A stretch of 26,677 nucleotides of DNA from Anaerolineae bacterium (GTDB lineage Bacteria; Chloroflexota; Anaerolineae; Aggregatilineales; Phototrophicaceae): NCBI GenBank assembly GCA_020848855.1, contig JADLHH010000274.1, forward strand, positions 1 to 26,677, in the 5' to 3' direction. This document shows positions 7,963 to 17,327 of this stretch, one piece after another. Under the pieces are notes generated by a model, which saw nothing but the letters and a program-made list of their open reading frames with translations, ran no database searches and was not told the DNA's origin. The position numbers and the translations under genes were made by a program. Every line of letters starts with the position of its first letter. The stretch's first letter is position 1.

Positions 7963-8709
7963 ATGAACGCGATATCACGACGGAATCTGCTGAAGACCGG
8001 TGCCGTGCTCGGCGGCGGTTCGCTGCTGAGCTTCAGCCAGCTATTCGGCATCGCCCGTGTGTTCGGGCAGGAAATGGCAGCCGACGACGACCTTCAGACC
8101 ATCATCAATCTGGCATCCACCGCCGAATTGTTCGCCACGACACACTATCTCGCCGCCATCAATGCCGCCGCCGATCTGGGGTTGGACGAGGCGCAGGTCG
8201 CCTACATGAAGGCGGGCTTCCTCGCCGAACAGGATCATCTGGAGCTGCTCAAGTCGCTCGGCGCGGAACCGGTCGTGACCGAGTTTTACGTCCCCAGCAA
8301 CCTGTTCAGCGACATCGGCGTGTTCACGGCGACAACCGAAGTGGCAGAAACCGCCTTCACCGGCGCATATCTGGCAGCGGTGCGCATCTTCTCGAAATCT
8401 GCCGACACCACGCCTTACGCCGTCACCTGCGCGCAGATCGCCGCCGTCGAACAGACGCACCTCGCGCTGATCCGGCAGATTGGCAAGAAGCTGGCGAACA
8501 ACACCTCGTATGCTCAGTACACGCTGTACAACGTTTCCAGCGCCGTGCCGGTGCTTCAGCCGTTCCTCGACGGCTCCGGCGACGGGTTCGTCGGTCCGGT
8601 CGCTGCGCCGAGCGACGACGATGTCGCGGCTATCCGCGCCGACGCCGAGATGCTTGGCTACGACAACCCCGGCGTGCCGTTCGCGGCGATGACCGAGATG
8701 CCTATGTAA
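7963..8709 (+). CDS. Tat-exported ferritin-like domain protein
   Basis: A 248-residue protein. The N-terminus has a twin-arginine signal, SRRNLLK at residues 5-11 with a hydrophobic stretch to about 33 and a likely cleavage near 34-36, so it should be exported folded with its metal. The mature part is a four-helix Ferritin_2-like domain with the di-iron pattern Glu55, Glu89-x-x-His92, Glu129 and Glu163-x-x-His166, all present. Function within this exported family is not established; oxidant or iron handling is plausible. ATG 7963 has TGAGGAGAG at 7946-7954; an in-frame ATG at 7861 would read through the upstream hairpin and hide the Tat motif, so it is rejected. A strong terminator follows. 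Confidence 0.88.
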   Translation: MNAISRRNLLKTGAVLGGGSLLSFSQLFGIARVFGQEMAADDDLQTIINLASTAELFATTHYLAAINAAADLGLDEAQVAYMKAGFLAEQDHLELLKSLGAEPVVTEFYVPSNLFSDIGVFTATTEVAETAFTGAYLAAVRIFSKSADTTPYAVTCAQIAAVEQTHLALIRQIGKKLANNTSYAQYTLYNVSSAVPVLQPFLDGSGDGFVGPVAAPSDDDVAAIRADAEMLGYDNPGVPFAAMTEMPM

Positions 8710-8720
8710 CGCTGCATTAA

Positions 8721-8760
8721 AAAGGCACCGAATCCGCGATTCGGTGCCTTTCTTTTTTTT
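8721..8760. terminator. strong bidirectional terminator between convergent genes
   Basis: Perfect 14-bp arms at 8721-8734 (AAAGGCACCGAATC) and 8738-8751 enclose a CGC loop, with eight Ts at 8753-8760. On the other strand the stem is followed by TTTTT as well, so it can also stop transcripts of the Imm-5-like gene. Confidence 0.93.
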
Positions 8761-8804
8761 CGTAAATGGTCGCTCGAACTAGAAGCTCGCTGGTGCAAGC
8801 GCTG

Positions 8805-9320
8805 TCAGCAGTCAAATACGAACCAGCAGTAGACATTGCGCAGCTTCTGATCGTCGAGCACCAGTTCCCGGATCGCGGCGGGTAGCTGGGCGCGCTGCCA
8901 CTGGCACTCCAGGCGACCGGTTTCGATACGTTGATCTTCACGAGCCGCCGCCCGCACCGCCCGAATCGCGTAAGCTGCTGCACCCAGTTCGTGAGCCGCC
9001 ACATGAGCCACCGCCGCGGCTTGCCCGGCAGCGTAAGCCGCTTCTCTCGCCGCGCCGCTCAACGCTCTGGCAGCGCCCATAGCGGGCCCGGCGGCGGTGC
9101 GGGCTTCCGTCATCGAAATTTCGTCTCGCGCCCAGGCGCGCGCCTGCTCAATCGCCCGGCGTGGACGATCATCAATGGGCTGCGCCTGTTCGAAGAAATG
9201 CAGGACGTGCTGCGCGCAATCTGCCGCCCACACCGCAAGGAGTCGATGATCGGCGTCCTGCAGAGAGCCGCCGCGTCGCACGGTAATCAACCGAGTGTCC
9301 CGGATTTTGCTGAAAATCAC
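8805..9320 (-). CDS. Imm-5-like putative immunity protein family member
   Basis: A 171-residue, Ala-rich, all-helical protein. The stretch DHRLLAVWAADCAQHVLHFF, followed by DDRPRRAIEQARAWARDEIS and an alanine-rich AARALSGAAREAAYAAGQAAAVAHVAAHELGAA-type region, matches a widespread family named 'putative immunity protein' (Imm-5-like) from its occurrence in polymorphic-toxin loci; the biochemical role is unproven. No toxin gene is adjacent. The start is uncertain: a GTG at 9320 gives an N-terminus (KIRDTRLITVRRGG) that fits homologues as I recall them, but its ribosome site is poor. No signal peptide or membrane segment is seen. The 186 bases between this gene and the VOC gene hold only a small GACCGG-GAG-CCGGTC hairpin (9443-9457) without a T run. 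Confidence 0.75.
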   Translation of the reverse strand: MIFSKIRDTRLITVRRGGSLQDADHRLLAVWAADCAQHVLHFFEQAQPIDDRPRRAIEQARAWARDEISMTEARTAAGPAMGAARALSGAAREAAYAAGQAAAVAHVAAHELGAAAYAIRAVRAAAREDQRIETGRLECQWQRAQLPAAIRELVLDDQKLRNVYCWFVFDC

Positions 9321-9506
9321 CTGTCTGCCTGACTACCTAATGTGTACGCTTTCCATAATGACAGGCTTTTCCGTTATCGTGAAACGGCTCTCATGAAACG
9401 GCGTGACCTGCATCTGCCAGGCTGATCCCACGAGTAATGACAGACCGGGAGCCGGTCGCAGGAATTCCCGCGTGGCTGATTTCGTTCTCGAAGTGTGCTG
9501 CAGCTT

Positions 9507-9893
9507 CTATCGCGTGTTCTGGGCGATCATCAACTGGTAGCCGTCCAGGTCGCGGACGTTGAACGCGCGCTCGCCCCAGTCGCGCGTTTCAATTTCACGG
9601 GTGATGCGTGCGCCGTGCGCCTTCGCGTCCGTGTAAAGTGTGTCGATATTGACCGTCTCCGGCAGATTGATGTAAAGCTGCACGCCGATCCCGCGCCGCG
9701 ACAGGTCTACGGGCGCGACGAAACCCTCGGTTATCCCCAGCAGAATTTCGGCACTGCCCAGCCGTACACAGGCGAAATCCGTCTCGCCGCGCTCGTTGGG
9801 CGGCATTGCCCACGCCAGTTCGAAGCCGAGCTTCTCCGTGTAATAGGTGATTGCCTGATTGACATCTGAACACGCAAGGATCGGAGAGAGCAT
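9507..9893 (-). CDS. VOC (glyoxalase/bleomycin-resistance fold) family protein
   Basis: A 128-residue protein with two beta-alpha-beta-beta-beta modules: PILACSDVNQAITYYTEKLGFELAW at the N-terminus, and GVQLYINLP...GARITREIETRDWGERAFNVRDLDGYQLMIAQ in the second half. The fold covers glyoxalases, dioxygenases and drug-binding resistance proteins. The His/Glu metal ligands of glyoxalase I are not evident at the usual ends of strands 1 and 8 (no His near residue 7, no Glu after DLDGYQL), so a metal-free binding role is as likely as catalysis. ATG 9893 has GAGGTGA at good spacing and a perfect TATAAT upstream. It is divergent from the hydrogenase operon with 175 bases between starts. Confidence 0.85.
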   Translation of the reverse strand: MLSPILACSDVNQAITYYTEKLGFELAWAMPPNERGETDFACVRLGSAEILLGITEGFVAPVDLSRRGIGVQLYINLPETVNIDTLYTDAKAHGARITREIETRDWGERAFNVRDLDGYQLMIAQNTR

Positions 9894-9922
9894 AAACGTT
9901 CACCTCGTTGTCTACGGGGCAG

Positions 9923-9928
9923 ATTATA
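9923..9928 (-). promoter_or_regulatory. -10 box (TATAAT) of the VOC gene
   Basis: Read on the minus strand, 9928 to 9923 is TATAAT, giving an expected start near 9916 and a leader of about 23 bases. The -35 region is weak. Confidence 0.5.
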
Positions 9929-9994
9929 TCCACGTCCATACGGGAAGCGACACCCATTTTCGCCCCCCTGGGCATGATATTGCTCAGGTGTAAT

Positions 9995-10038
9995 AGTGAA
10001 TAATTTCACATGAAGGGGTGTCTGCTGCGCTTTATGAT
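9995..10038 (+). promoter_or_regulatory. hydrogenase operon promoter with CRP/FNR-like operator
   Basis: AGTGAATAATTTCACA at 9995-10010 matches the CRP-type consensus TGTGA-N6-TCACA in 9 of 10 positions. A -10-like TATGAT lies at 10033-10038. A start near 10045 would place the operator centre at about -42, the classic class II activator position, and leave a 24-base leader before the hyhB ATG. There is no good -35, which fits activator dependence. A second A/T-rich hexamer, TATAAA at 10041, is the alternative -10. The binding protein is not in the window. Confidence 0.55.
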
Positions 10039-10068
10039 CTTATAAAGGGGTAAAAGATAAGGATTTTT

Positions 10069-11211
10069 ATGGATAAGCAGCCGTTCATCTTCGAAAGTAC
10101 AGCTTTACAGGAGTTGATCGATGCCCTGATGGATCGCGGCTATCAGGTTATCGGTCCGACCGTTCGGGGTGCGGCGATCACCTACGACGAGATTACCGCC
10201 GCGTCCGACCTGCCGGTGGGGTGGGCGGACGAGCAGAACGGCGGTATGTATCGCCTGGAGCGCAGCCCGGATGACAGCGTTTTTGGCTATGTGGTTGGCG
10301 CGCAGTCGTGGAAACGGCTGCTGCACCCGCCCGTCGCGCGGCTCTGGCAGGCAGAGCGAACGGATCAGGGGTTCGCGGTGGTCCCCAACGACGCCGAGCA
10401 TCCACCCTACGCGTTTCTGGGCGTGCGCGCCTGTGAGCTGGCTGCCATAGCCATCCAGGATCGCGTGTTCACAGGCGGCGTGTTCGTCGATCCGATCTAT
10501 TCGCGCAACCGGGCGGGCGTGTTCATCGTCGCGGTGAACTGCACGCGGGCGGGCGGGACGTGTTTCTGCGTCTCTGCCGGAACGGGTCCGAATGTCAAGT
10601 CCGGCTACGATCTTGCGCTGACCGAAGTCCTCGACGGTGACGAACATTACTTTCTGGTCGAAGTCGGGACGGAGCAGGGCGCGGCGGTGCTGGAAGCCGT
10701 CACCCATCGCGAAGCGACGGACGACGAATTCGCGCGGGCGCGCGGGTTGGTTGCCGATGTCGCCAGGCACATGGGGCGCACCGTCGACCTGTCGAACACC
10801 AAAGAGCGACTGTACGAGAATTATGAAAACCCGCGCTGGGAAGAAATCGCGCAGCGCTGCCTGATGTGCGGCAACTGCACGATGGTCTGCCCGACGTGCT
10901 TCTGCGCGACCGTGGAAGATACGACCGACCTCACCGGCGAACATGCCGAGCGCCGCCGCTTATGGGATTCCTGCTTCACGATGGATTTCTCCTACATTCA
11001 CGGCGGCAGCGTCCGGTATACACCCAAAGCCCGGTATCGCCAGTGGCTGACGCACAAGATGGCGACCTGGATTGACGAATTCGGGATGCGCGGCTGCGTT
11101 GGCTGCGGGCGCTGCATTACCTGGTGCCCGGTCGGGATCGACATCACAGCCGAGGTGAAAGCGATTCAGGAGAGCCAGCCTGTCCAGCATGTTCAGGAGG
11201 AACAGCCATGA
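10069..11211 (+). CDS. hyhB: group 3b [NiFe] hydrogenase beta subunit (4Fe-4S ferredoxin-type, HyhB/HydB)
   Basis: A 380-residue Fe-S protein of the sulfhydrogenase-beta / AsrA type. The N-terminal half has [10 protein letters not shown] and a Cys-rich [11 protein letters not shown] (Cys158, 165, 167) characteristic of the family. The C-terminal half has two ferredoxin-like clusters: C264-x2-C267-x2-C270-x3-C274 (with further Cys277 and Cys279) and C343-x2-C346-x2-C349-x3-C353. It should pass electrons between the small-subunit relay and the flavin subunit, in the cytoplasm. It is the first gene of the operon; ATG 10069 has AAGG at 10059-10062. Its stop overlaps the next start (ATGA). The order beta-(cNMP)-gamma-delta-alpha matches the Pyrococcus sulfhydrogenase order apart from the inserted gene. 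Confidence 0.92.
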   Translation: MDKQPFIFESTALQELIDALMDRGYQVIGPTVRGAAITYDEITAASDLPVGWADEQNGGMYRLERSPDDSVFGYVVGAQSWKRLLHPPVARLWQAERTDQGFAVVPNDAEHPPYAFLGVRACELAAIAIQDRVFTGGVFVDPIYSRNRAGVFIVAVNCTRAGGTCFCVSAGTGPNVKSGYDLALTEVLDGDEHYFLVEVGTEQGAAVLEAVTHREATDDEFARARGLVADVARHMGRTVDLSNTKERLYENYENPRWEEIAQRCLMCGNCTMVCPTCFCATVEDTTDLTGEHAERRRLWDSCFTMDFSYIHGGSVRYTPKARYRQWLTHKMATWIDEFGMRGCVGCGRCITWCPVGIDITAEVKAIQESQPVQHVQEEQP

Positions 11212-11660
11212 TTACTGTGGAAGAAATGATCAGTGCGCATAAGTTTTTTCAGGGCATGAACCCCGATCACCTGCACTTTATTGCCGGCTGCGCGTCGAAC
11301 GTCATCATCAACGCGGGCGACTATATTTTCCGCGAAGGCGAGCCGGCAGATAGATTCTTCATGATACGGCATGGCATGGTCGCGCTTGAAATGCACGACC
11401 TGCGCAAGGGACCCGTCCAGTTGCAGACGCTCGTGGAAGACAACGTGCTCGGCTGGTCGTGGCTGTTCCCGCCGTACAAGTGGCAGAACGACGCCCACGC
11501 CATGACTCTGGTGCGCATGACCGCGTTTGACGGCAAATGCCTGCGCGAAAAATGCGACGCCGATCACAGCCTGGGCTACGAATTGATGAAACGGTTTGCC
11601 GGCGTGCTGTTGGAGCACCTGCGAGCGACGCGCTTGCAGGCGATGAATCTTTATGGTTGA
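11208..11660 (+). CDS. hydrogenase-associated cyclic-nucleotide-binding-fold protein (no DNA-binding domain)
   Basis: A 150-residue single-domain protein with the CRP-type beta-roll: [18 protein letters not shown], then [26 protein letters not shown], then a C-terminal helix ([19 protein letters not shown]). It stops where CRP would begin its helix-turn-helix, so it is not a DNA-binding regulator. The phosphate-binding cassette, normally around G-E-x-A-L...R-x-A, is replaced by [12 protein letters not shown] at 81-92, so cAMP binding by the usual contacts is unlikely. It has the best ribosome site of the operon (AGGAGG, 11195-11200), overlaps hyhB by 4 bases and hyhG by 8, and is therefore co-translated with hydrogenase subunits. 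A ligand-sensing or assembly role is inferred. Confidence 0.85.
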   Translation: MITVEEMISAHKFFQGMNPDHLHFIAGCASNVIINAGDYIFREGEPADRFFMIRHGMVALEMHDLRKGPVQLQTLVEDNVLGWSWLFPPYKWQNDAHAMTLVRMTAFDGKCLREKCDADHSLGYELMKRFAGVLLEHLRATRLQAMNLYG

Positions 11661-12516
11661 TGTCGCATTCCGTAATCACGAGACTGTTCTTGATCCGATG
11701 CAGCCCGACCTGTTTCGGATTCGACGGGTCATCAAAGAGACATCCGACACCTTCACGCTGGAACTGATGCCAGTCGAAGCCTATTACGTCCATTCGTTCG
11801 AGCCGGGGCAGTTCAACATGCTCTACGTGTTCGGCGTGGGCGAAATTCCGATCTCGATCAGCGGCGACCCGGCGCACCCGGAGCGGCTGATCCACACGGT
11901 ACGCGCCGTCGGCGCGGTCACCAATGCCATGAATACACTTGAAGCCGGCGATGTGGTCGGCGTGCGCGGTCCTTACGGGACAGCGTGGCCCGTGAAGGCG
12001 GCGAAAGGGCACGATGTCGTATTCGTCGCCGGTGGCATTGGGCTGGCGCCGCTGCGTCCGGCGCTGTATCACGTCCTCGCCCGGCGCGAGGAGTATGGCA
12101 AGATCGTGCTGCTCTACGGTACGCGCAGCCCGGAAGACATCCTCTACCGCCACGAACTGGAACGGCTGCGTTCGCGCTTCGACCTCGAAATCCACGTAAC
12201 GGTCGACTACGCCGGGACGCGCTGGCAGGGCGGTAATGTTGGCGTGGTGACGAAGCTGATCCCAAAAGCGCCGTTCGACCCAACCCAGGCGCTGGCGATG
12301 GTCTGCGGTCCCGAAGTCATGATGCGCTTCACGGCGGCGGAACTGGAAAAGCGGGGCGTGAGCACCGATAAGATTTACGTTTCGATGGAGCGCAACATGA
12401 AGTGCGCCGTCGGTTTCTGCGGTCACTGTCAGTTCGGCTCGCTGTTCATTTGTCAGGACGGACCGGTTTTCCCGTATGAACAGGTTCGCCCCTGGATCAA
12501 CCGGTGGGAGGTGTAG
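11653..12516 (+). CDS. hyhG: group 3b [NiFe] hydrogenase gamma subunit (FAD/NAD(P)/2Fe-2S, HyhG)
   Basis: A 287-residue ferredoxin-NADP reductase-type protein. The N-terminal FAD barrel includes [20 protein letters not shown] and [13 protein letters not shown]. The nucleotide-binding domain begins at [14 protein letters not shown], with [13 protein letters not shown] following, and the C-terminal [2Fe-2S] site is C251-x4-C256-x2-C259-x7-C267, as in PyrK/HydG-like proteins. It exchanges hydride with NAD(P)(H) and feeds the Fe-S chain. NADP versus NAD preference is not readable by eye; the family commonly uses NADP. ATG 11653 lies inside the preceding gene's end; the next ATG (11698) lacks a ribosome site. 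The small-subunit gene starts 1 base after its stop. Confidence 0.93.
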   Translation: MVDVAFRNHETVLDPMQPDLFRIRRVIKETSDTFTLELMPVEAYYVHSFEPGQFNMLYVFGVGEIPISISGDPAHPERLIHTVRAVGAVTNAMNTLEAGDVVGVRGPYGTAWPVKAAKGHDVVFVAGGIGLAPLRPALYHVLARREEYGKIVLLYGTRSPEDILYRHELERLRSRFDLEIHVTVDYAGTRWQGGNVGVVTKLIPKAPFDPTQALAMVCGPEVMMRFTAAELEKRGVSTDKIYVSMERNMKCAVGFCGHCQFGSLFICQDGPVFPYEQVRPWINRWEV

Positions 12517-12517
12517 G

Positions 12518-13308
12518 ATGGCGCAGGATAACAAGCCGAAACTGGGCGTCTGGAAATTCGCCTCGTGCGACGGCTGCCAGCTTAGCATCCTCGACTGCGA
12601 GGACGAACTGCTGGCGATTGCCGACGCGGTGAAAATCGCCTACTTCCCCGAAGCGACCCGCACGCAGATACGCGGACCGTACGACGTATCGCTGGTCGAA
12701 GGCTCGATCACCACCGCTCACGATGCCGAACGCATCAAGCGAATCCGCAAGCAGTCGAAATATCTCGTCACCATCGGCGCGTGCGCGACGGCGGGCGGCA
12801 TTCAGGCGCTTCGCAATTTTGGCGATGTCGACGATCTGGTCGCGGCCGTCTACGCGACGCCCGCCTACATCAAGACGCTGAGCAAATCGACGCCGATTTC
12901 GGCGCACGTTTTTGTCGACTTTGAGCTGCGCGGCGGCCCGATCAACAAGTATCAACTTGTCGAAGTGATCACCTCGCTGCTGCGCGGCGGCAAGCCGAAC
13001 ACGCCGGCTTACAGCGTGTGCGTCGAATGCAAGCGGCGCGGCACGACGTGCGTGATGGTCGCGCATGGAACTCCATGCCTGGGACCCGTGACCCACGCCG
13101 GTTGCGGGGCGCTTTGCCCGGCTTACGACCGAGGCTGCTATGGCTGCTTCGGTCCCATGGAAACGCCGAATACCGGTTCGCTCAGCGCTGGCTGGGCGCG
13201 GCTCGGCGTTAGCGAATTGAACGTCATGCGGGCTTTCCGAGGGATCAACGCCTACGCCGAAGCCTTCCGCAAAGAAAGCGAAGCCCACGAACAGAAGGAG
13301 CCAACTCC

Positions 13309-13312
<4 letters not shown>
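12518..13312 (+). CDS. hyhS: group 3b [NiFe] hydrogenase small (delta) subunit, proximal-cluster Cys replaced by Gly
   Basis: A 264-residue Fe-S subunit that carries electrons from the NiFe site to beta/gamma. Proximal [4Fe-4S] ligands Cys17 and Cys20 (CDGC) and Cys89 (IGACATAGG) are present. The fourth, normally in a G-C-P segment, reads LRGGPINK with Gly140 (codon GGC, 12935-12937). Eight further Cys at 168, 171, 178, 187, 196, 200, 207 and 210 can hold the medial and distal clusters. There is no signal peptide, consistent with a cytoplasmic enzyme. ATG 12518 has GGGAGG at 12505-12510; the longer frame from 12476 lies inside hyhG. Its stop overlaps the hyhL start (ATGA). Confidence 0.93.
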
Positions 13313-14598
<1,286 letters not shown>

Positions 14599-14617
14599 AG
14601 GGCGGGGAGCGGCGGCG

Positions 14618-15094
14618 ATGCGCTGCATTGGCATCGGCAATCTTTACCGGCGCGACGACGGCGCGGGCTTGTACGTGGCGCAGCGGCTGCGTCTGGAAGC
14701 GCTGCCCAACCTGTCTGTCGCCGAACATGATGGCGAAGGCACGTCGCTCCTCGATGCGCTTTCCGGGGCGGACGATGTGATTCTGATCGATGCGCTGAAT
14801 TCTGGCGCGCCCCCCGGTACAGTCGTCCGCTTCTGCGTCCAGGATACGCCGCTGCCGACCGGGCAGTTCGGGCGTTCGACCCATGCATTCGGCGTCGCCG
14901 AGGCGGTCGAGCTGGCGCGGTCGCTGGGGCAGTTGCCGCAGCGCTGCACGGTATACGGCATTGAAGGCGCTTGTTTCGAGTGGGGGATGGGTTTGACGCC
15001 CGCCGTCGAGAAAGCGGCGCGTCGTCTCGCCGACGAGATCGCGCGGCAACTGCGCGAAGAACAGGCGGCGTGGCTTTCCTCGCAGCTCCACTAA
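14618..15094 (+). CDS. hydrogenase maturation endopeptidase (HyaD/HybD family)
   Basis: A 158-residue protease that would clip the C-terminal tail of the large subunit. GIGNLYRRDDGAG at 5-17 is the family signature G-x-G-N-x4-D-[DE]-G-x-G, and the Ni-sensing ligands appear to be Asp14 (Glu16 in HybD), Asp58 (LIDAL) and His89 (STHAFG). ATG 14618 has GGGGAG at 14604-14609; an upstream TTG at 14585 overlaps hyhL and adds a non-homologous extension. It is the last gene of the hydrogenase operon, 19 bases after hyhL, and ends near a hairpin facing hypF. Confidence 0.92.
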   Translation: MRCIGIGNLYRRDDGAGLYVAQRLRLEALPNLSVAEHDGEGTSLLDALSGADDVILIDALNSGAPPGTVVRFCVQDTPLPTGQFGRSTHAFGVAEAVELARSLGQLPQRCTVYGIEGACFEWGMGLTPAVEKAARRLADEIARQLREEQAAWLSSQLH

Positions 15095-15112
15095 GCGATT
15101 CTCTGTGACACC

Positions 15113-15138
15113 AGGGGCACGCGATATATCGTGCCCCT
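15113..15138. terminator. hairpin between the convergent hydrogenase and hyp operons
   Basis: Arms AGGGGCACG (15113-15121) and CGTGCCCCT (15130-15138) enclose an 8-base CGATATAT loop. On the plus strand it is followed by a modest T-rich ATGTTTGTATTT. It overlaps the hypF-like stop by two bases. Probably the shared end of both operons; the minus-strand U run is lacking. Confidence 0.6.
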
Positions 15139-16261
15139 ATGTTTGTATTTGCTGGAAATGGGCGGCTGCCGCCTGACCGAGCGCGATTCCGCTGTCGCTG
15201 GGGGATACTTTTTCGTGTGTGAGGACTTCAAATCCGGCAGCGTTCAGCTTGTGGCACGCCGCCGCCAGCAGCAGGCGGTTCTGGAACACGCCGCCGCTCA
15301 GGGCGGTGGTGCTGATGCCGGTGCGTTCGCGCAGGACGACCGCGATTGAAGCCAGCACCTCGGCGACCGCCAGATGAAACCACGCCGAAAGCTGCGCCGT
15401 CGGTGTGCCCTTGCGCCAGTCTTCGATAATCGCACGAAACAGTGGGGCGGGGTCGATCTGGAGCGGTTCGCCCGACGGTTCGATGCCGAACGTATACGGT
15501 GTCTCGGTTTCCGGCACGGCGCACTGCTGTAACTCAATTGCCGCCTGCGCCTCGTAATCGACCACCTGCCGCACGCCGACCAGCGATGCCACCGCGTCGA
15601 ACAGCCGCCCCATGCTGCTGGTCGAAACCGTGTTGATACTCCGCTCGATCTGCCTAATCAGGATGCCGCGCTCGGTCTCGGAACATGCTTGCACCGGCGG
15701 CAGATCGTCATCCCAGGCGATGCCCGCCGCCCACAGATGCGCCAGCGCCAGCCGGTATGGCTTGCGGATCGCCGCGTCGCCGCCCGGCAGCGGCGCGTAT
15801 TTCAGGTGCGCGGCGCGTGTGAAACCGCCGTAACCTGCGACCAGCACCTCGCCGCCCCAGATCGCGCCGTCGGTGCCGTAGCCCGTCCCGTCCAGCGCCA
15901 CGCCGATCACCTGCGCGTCGGGTTTCAGCCCATGCTCCGCCATGACGGCGGCAATGTGGGCGTGATGATGCTGCACCTTGACCAGCGGGAGTCCACGCGC
16001 CTGCGCGTAGCCTGCCGCCCAGCGCGTCGAGCGGTAGCCGGGGTGCAGGTCGCAGGCGACCAGTTCCGGCGTGATGTCGGTCTGAGCCTGCAAGTCGGCG
16101 AGCGCCGTTTCGAAGCGCGTCAGCGCCTCGATGGTGTCCATGTCGCCGTTGAGGTCGCTCATCCAGGCGGAATGGTCGCGGGCGAGGCAGAAGGCGTTCT
16201 TCAGTTCGCCGCCGACCGCCAGCAGCGGGCGCACGGCGAACGGCAGTTGCAGTGTCGTCAT
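15137..16261 (-). CDS. hypF: HypF C-terminal half only (Kae1/TobZ-like carbamoyltransferase domain)
   Basis: 374 residues, about half of normal HypF (roughly 750). The first residues, LPFAVRPLLAVGGELKNAFCL, correspond to the start of the Kae1-like domain of full HypF. The domain looks complete: VKVQHHHAHIAAVMAEHG with metal-binding His, ALDGTGYGTDGAIWGGEVL, a central STSSMGRLFDAVASL and the C-terminal GGVFQNRLL. Missing are the acylphosphatase domain, the Cys4 zinc fingers and the YrdC-like domain that makes carbamoyl-adenylate. This part would transfer the carbamoyl group to HypE, on the way to the CN ligands. The start is 4 bases after the hypE stop, so the N-terminal half is not hidden upstream by a frameshift. 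It is the last gene of the hyp operon. Confidence 0.9.
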   Translation of the reverse strand: MTTLQLPFAVRPLLAVGGELKNAFCLARDHSAWMSDLNGDMDTIEALTRFETALADLQAQTDITPELVACDLHPGYRSTRWAAGYAQARGLPLVKVQHHHAHIAAVMAEHGLKPDAQVIGVALDGTGYGTDGAIWGGEVLVAGYGGFTRAAHLKYAPLPGGDAAIRKPYRLALAHLWAAGIAWDDDLPPVQACSETERGILIRQIERSINTVSTSSMGRLFDAVASLVGVRQVVDYEAQAAIELQQCAVPETETPYTFGIEPSGEPLQIDPAPLFRAIIEDWRKGTPTAQLSAWFHLAVAEVLASIAVVLRERTGISTTALSGGVFQNRLLLAAACHKLNAAGFEVLTHEKVSPSDSGIALGQAAAAHFQQIQT

Positions 16262-16265
16262 GGCG

Positions 16266-17327
16266 TTAGCAGATGCGCGGAAGCTGCTCGCCGACCTGCA
16301 TGTCGACGATCCGCGTCGCGCCGAGCGCCGTCTTCGCTGCCAGCAGACCAGGATGTTCTTCGACTATGCGCCCGATGATCGCGGCGTCGTGACCGAGCGG
16401 ATGCGCCCGCATCGCGTCCAGCACCGCTTCCACCCGCGACGGCGGCACAATGGCGAGCAGCTTGCCCTCGTTGGCGACGTACAGCGGGTCCATGCCCAGC
16501 ATCTCGCAGGCGGACTGCACAGCGGGCTTGACTGGAAGACGGTTTTCCTCGATGACGATGCCGACGCCCGCCGATCCTGCGATCTCGTTGAGCGACGACG
16601 CCACGCCGCCGCGCGTCGGGTCGCGCAGGACGTGGATGTCCGGCGTCACCGCCAGCATCGCGGCGACCAGATCGCCCAGCGGCGCGCAGTCCGACTCGAT
16701 GGTCGTGTCGAATGCCAGTCCTTCACGAGCGCTCATCACCGCCATGCCGTGATCGCCAATTGTGCCGCTGACCAGCACCACGTCGCCCGGCTTCGCCTGA
16801 TCCGGCGCGATATGCACGCCTTCGGGAATGAAGCCGAGGCCGCTGGTGTTGATGAACACGCCATCGCCGTGCCCTTTCTCGACCACTTTAGTGTCGCCGG
16901 TGACGACGCGCACCCCCGCGCGCCGCGCCGCCGCGCCCATGCGCTCGGCGATCTGCGCCAGCAGGTTAATGGGCATCCCTTCTTCGACGATAAAACCAGC
17001 GCTGAGGAACAGCGGTTTGGCTCCGCTCATCGCCAGGTCGTTGACCGTGCCGTTGATGGCGAGGTCGCCGATGCAGCCGCCAGGGAAGAATAACGGCTGC
17101 ACTACGAACGAATCGGTGCTGAAGGCGATTCGCTCACCGTGCGCGTACAGCACGGCGGAATCGCCCAGCGCGCCGAGCACGTCGTTGTGGAAGGCGGGCA
17201 GGAAAATGTTCTGCACCAGCTCCGCCGAAAGCTTGCCGCCGCCGCCGTGCCCCAGAATCACGTTGGGATAGTCGCGCAGCGGGATCGGGCACGTCCAGCC
17301 GTCGAGATTTAGGGTTGTATCACTCAT
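16266..17327 (-). CDS. hypE: hydrogenase maturation factor HypE
   Basis: A 353-residue AIR-synthase-like enzyme that dehydrates its own C-terminal thiocarboxamide to thiocyanate, the source of the two cyanide ligands. Visible: the glycine-rich [12 protein letters not shown] near residue 26, [45 protein letters not shown] and the C-terminal PRIC with the reactive terminal Cys353. All key residues are intact. Its ATG overlaps the hypD stop by 4 bases (ATGA), and it works with the HypC-HypD complex encoded upstream and the HypF domain encoded downstream. Confidence 0.96.
   Translation of the reverse strand: MSDTTLNLDGWTCPIPLRDYPNVILGHGGGGKLSAELVQNIFLPAFHNDVLGALGDSAVLYAHGERIAFSTDSFVVQPLFFPGGCIGDLAINGTVNDLAMSGAKPLFLSAGFIVEEGMPINLLAQIAERMGAAARRAGVRVVTGDTKVVEKGHGDGVFINTSGLGFIPEGVHIAPDQAKPGDVVLVSGTIGDHGMAVMSAREGLAFDTTIESDCAPLGDLVAAMLAVTPDIHVLRDPTRGGVASSLNEIAGSAGVGIVIEENRLPVKPAVQSACEMLGMDPLYVANEGKLLAIVPPSRVEAVLDAMRAHPLGHDAAIIGRIVEEHPGLLAAKTALGATRIVDMQVGEQLPRIC

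Noticed and set aside
11208..11660. cNMP-fold protein as the CRP-type regulator of its own operon
   Set aside because: It ends after the dimerisation helix and has no helix-turn-helix, so it cannot bind the operator at 9995 by itself.
15137..16266. HypF shortened by a frameshift
   Set aside because: The sequence directly upstream is the intact 3' end of hypE, so no disrupted N-terminal half exists here in any frame.
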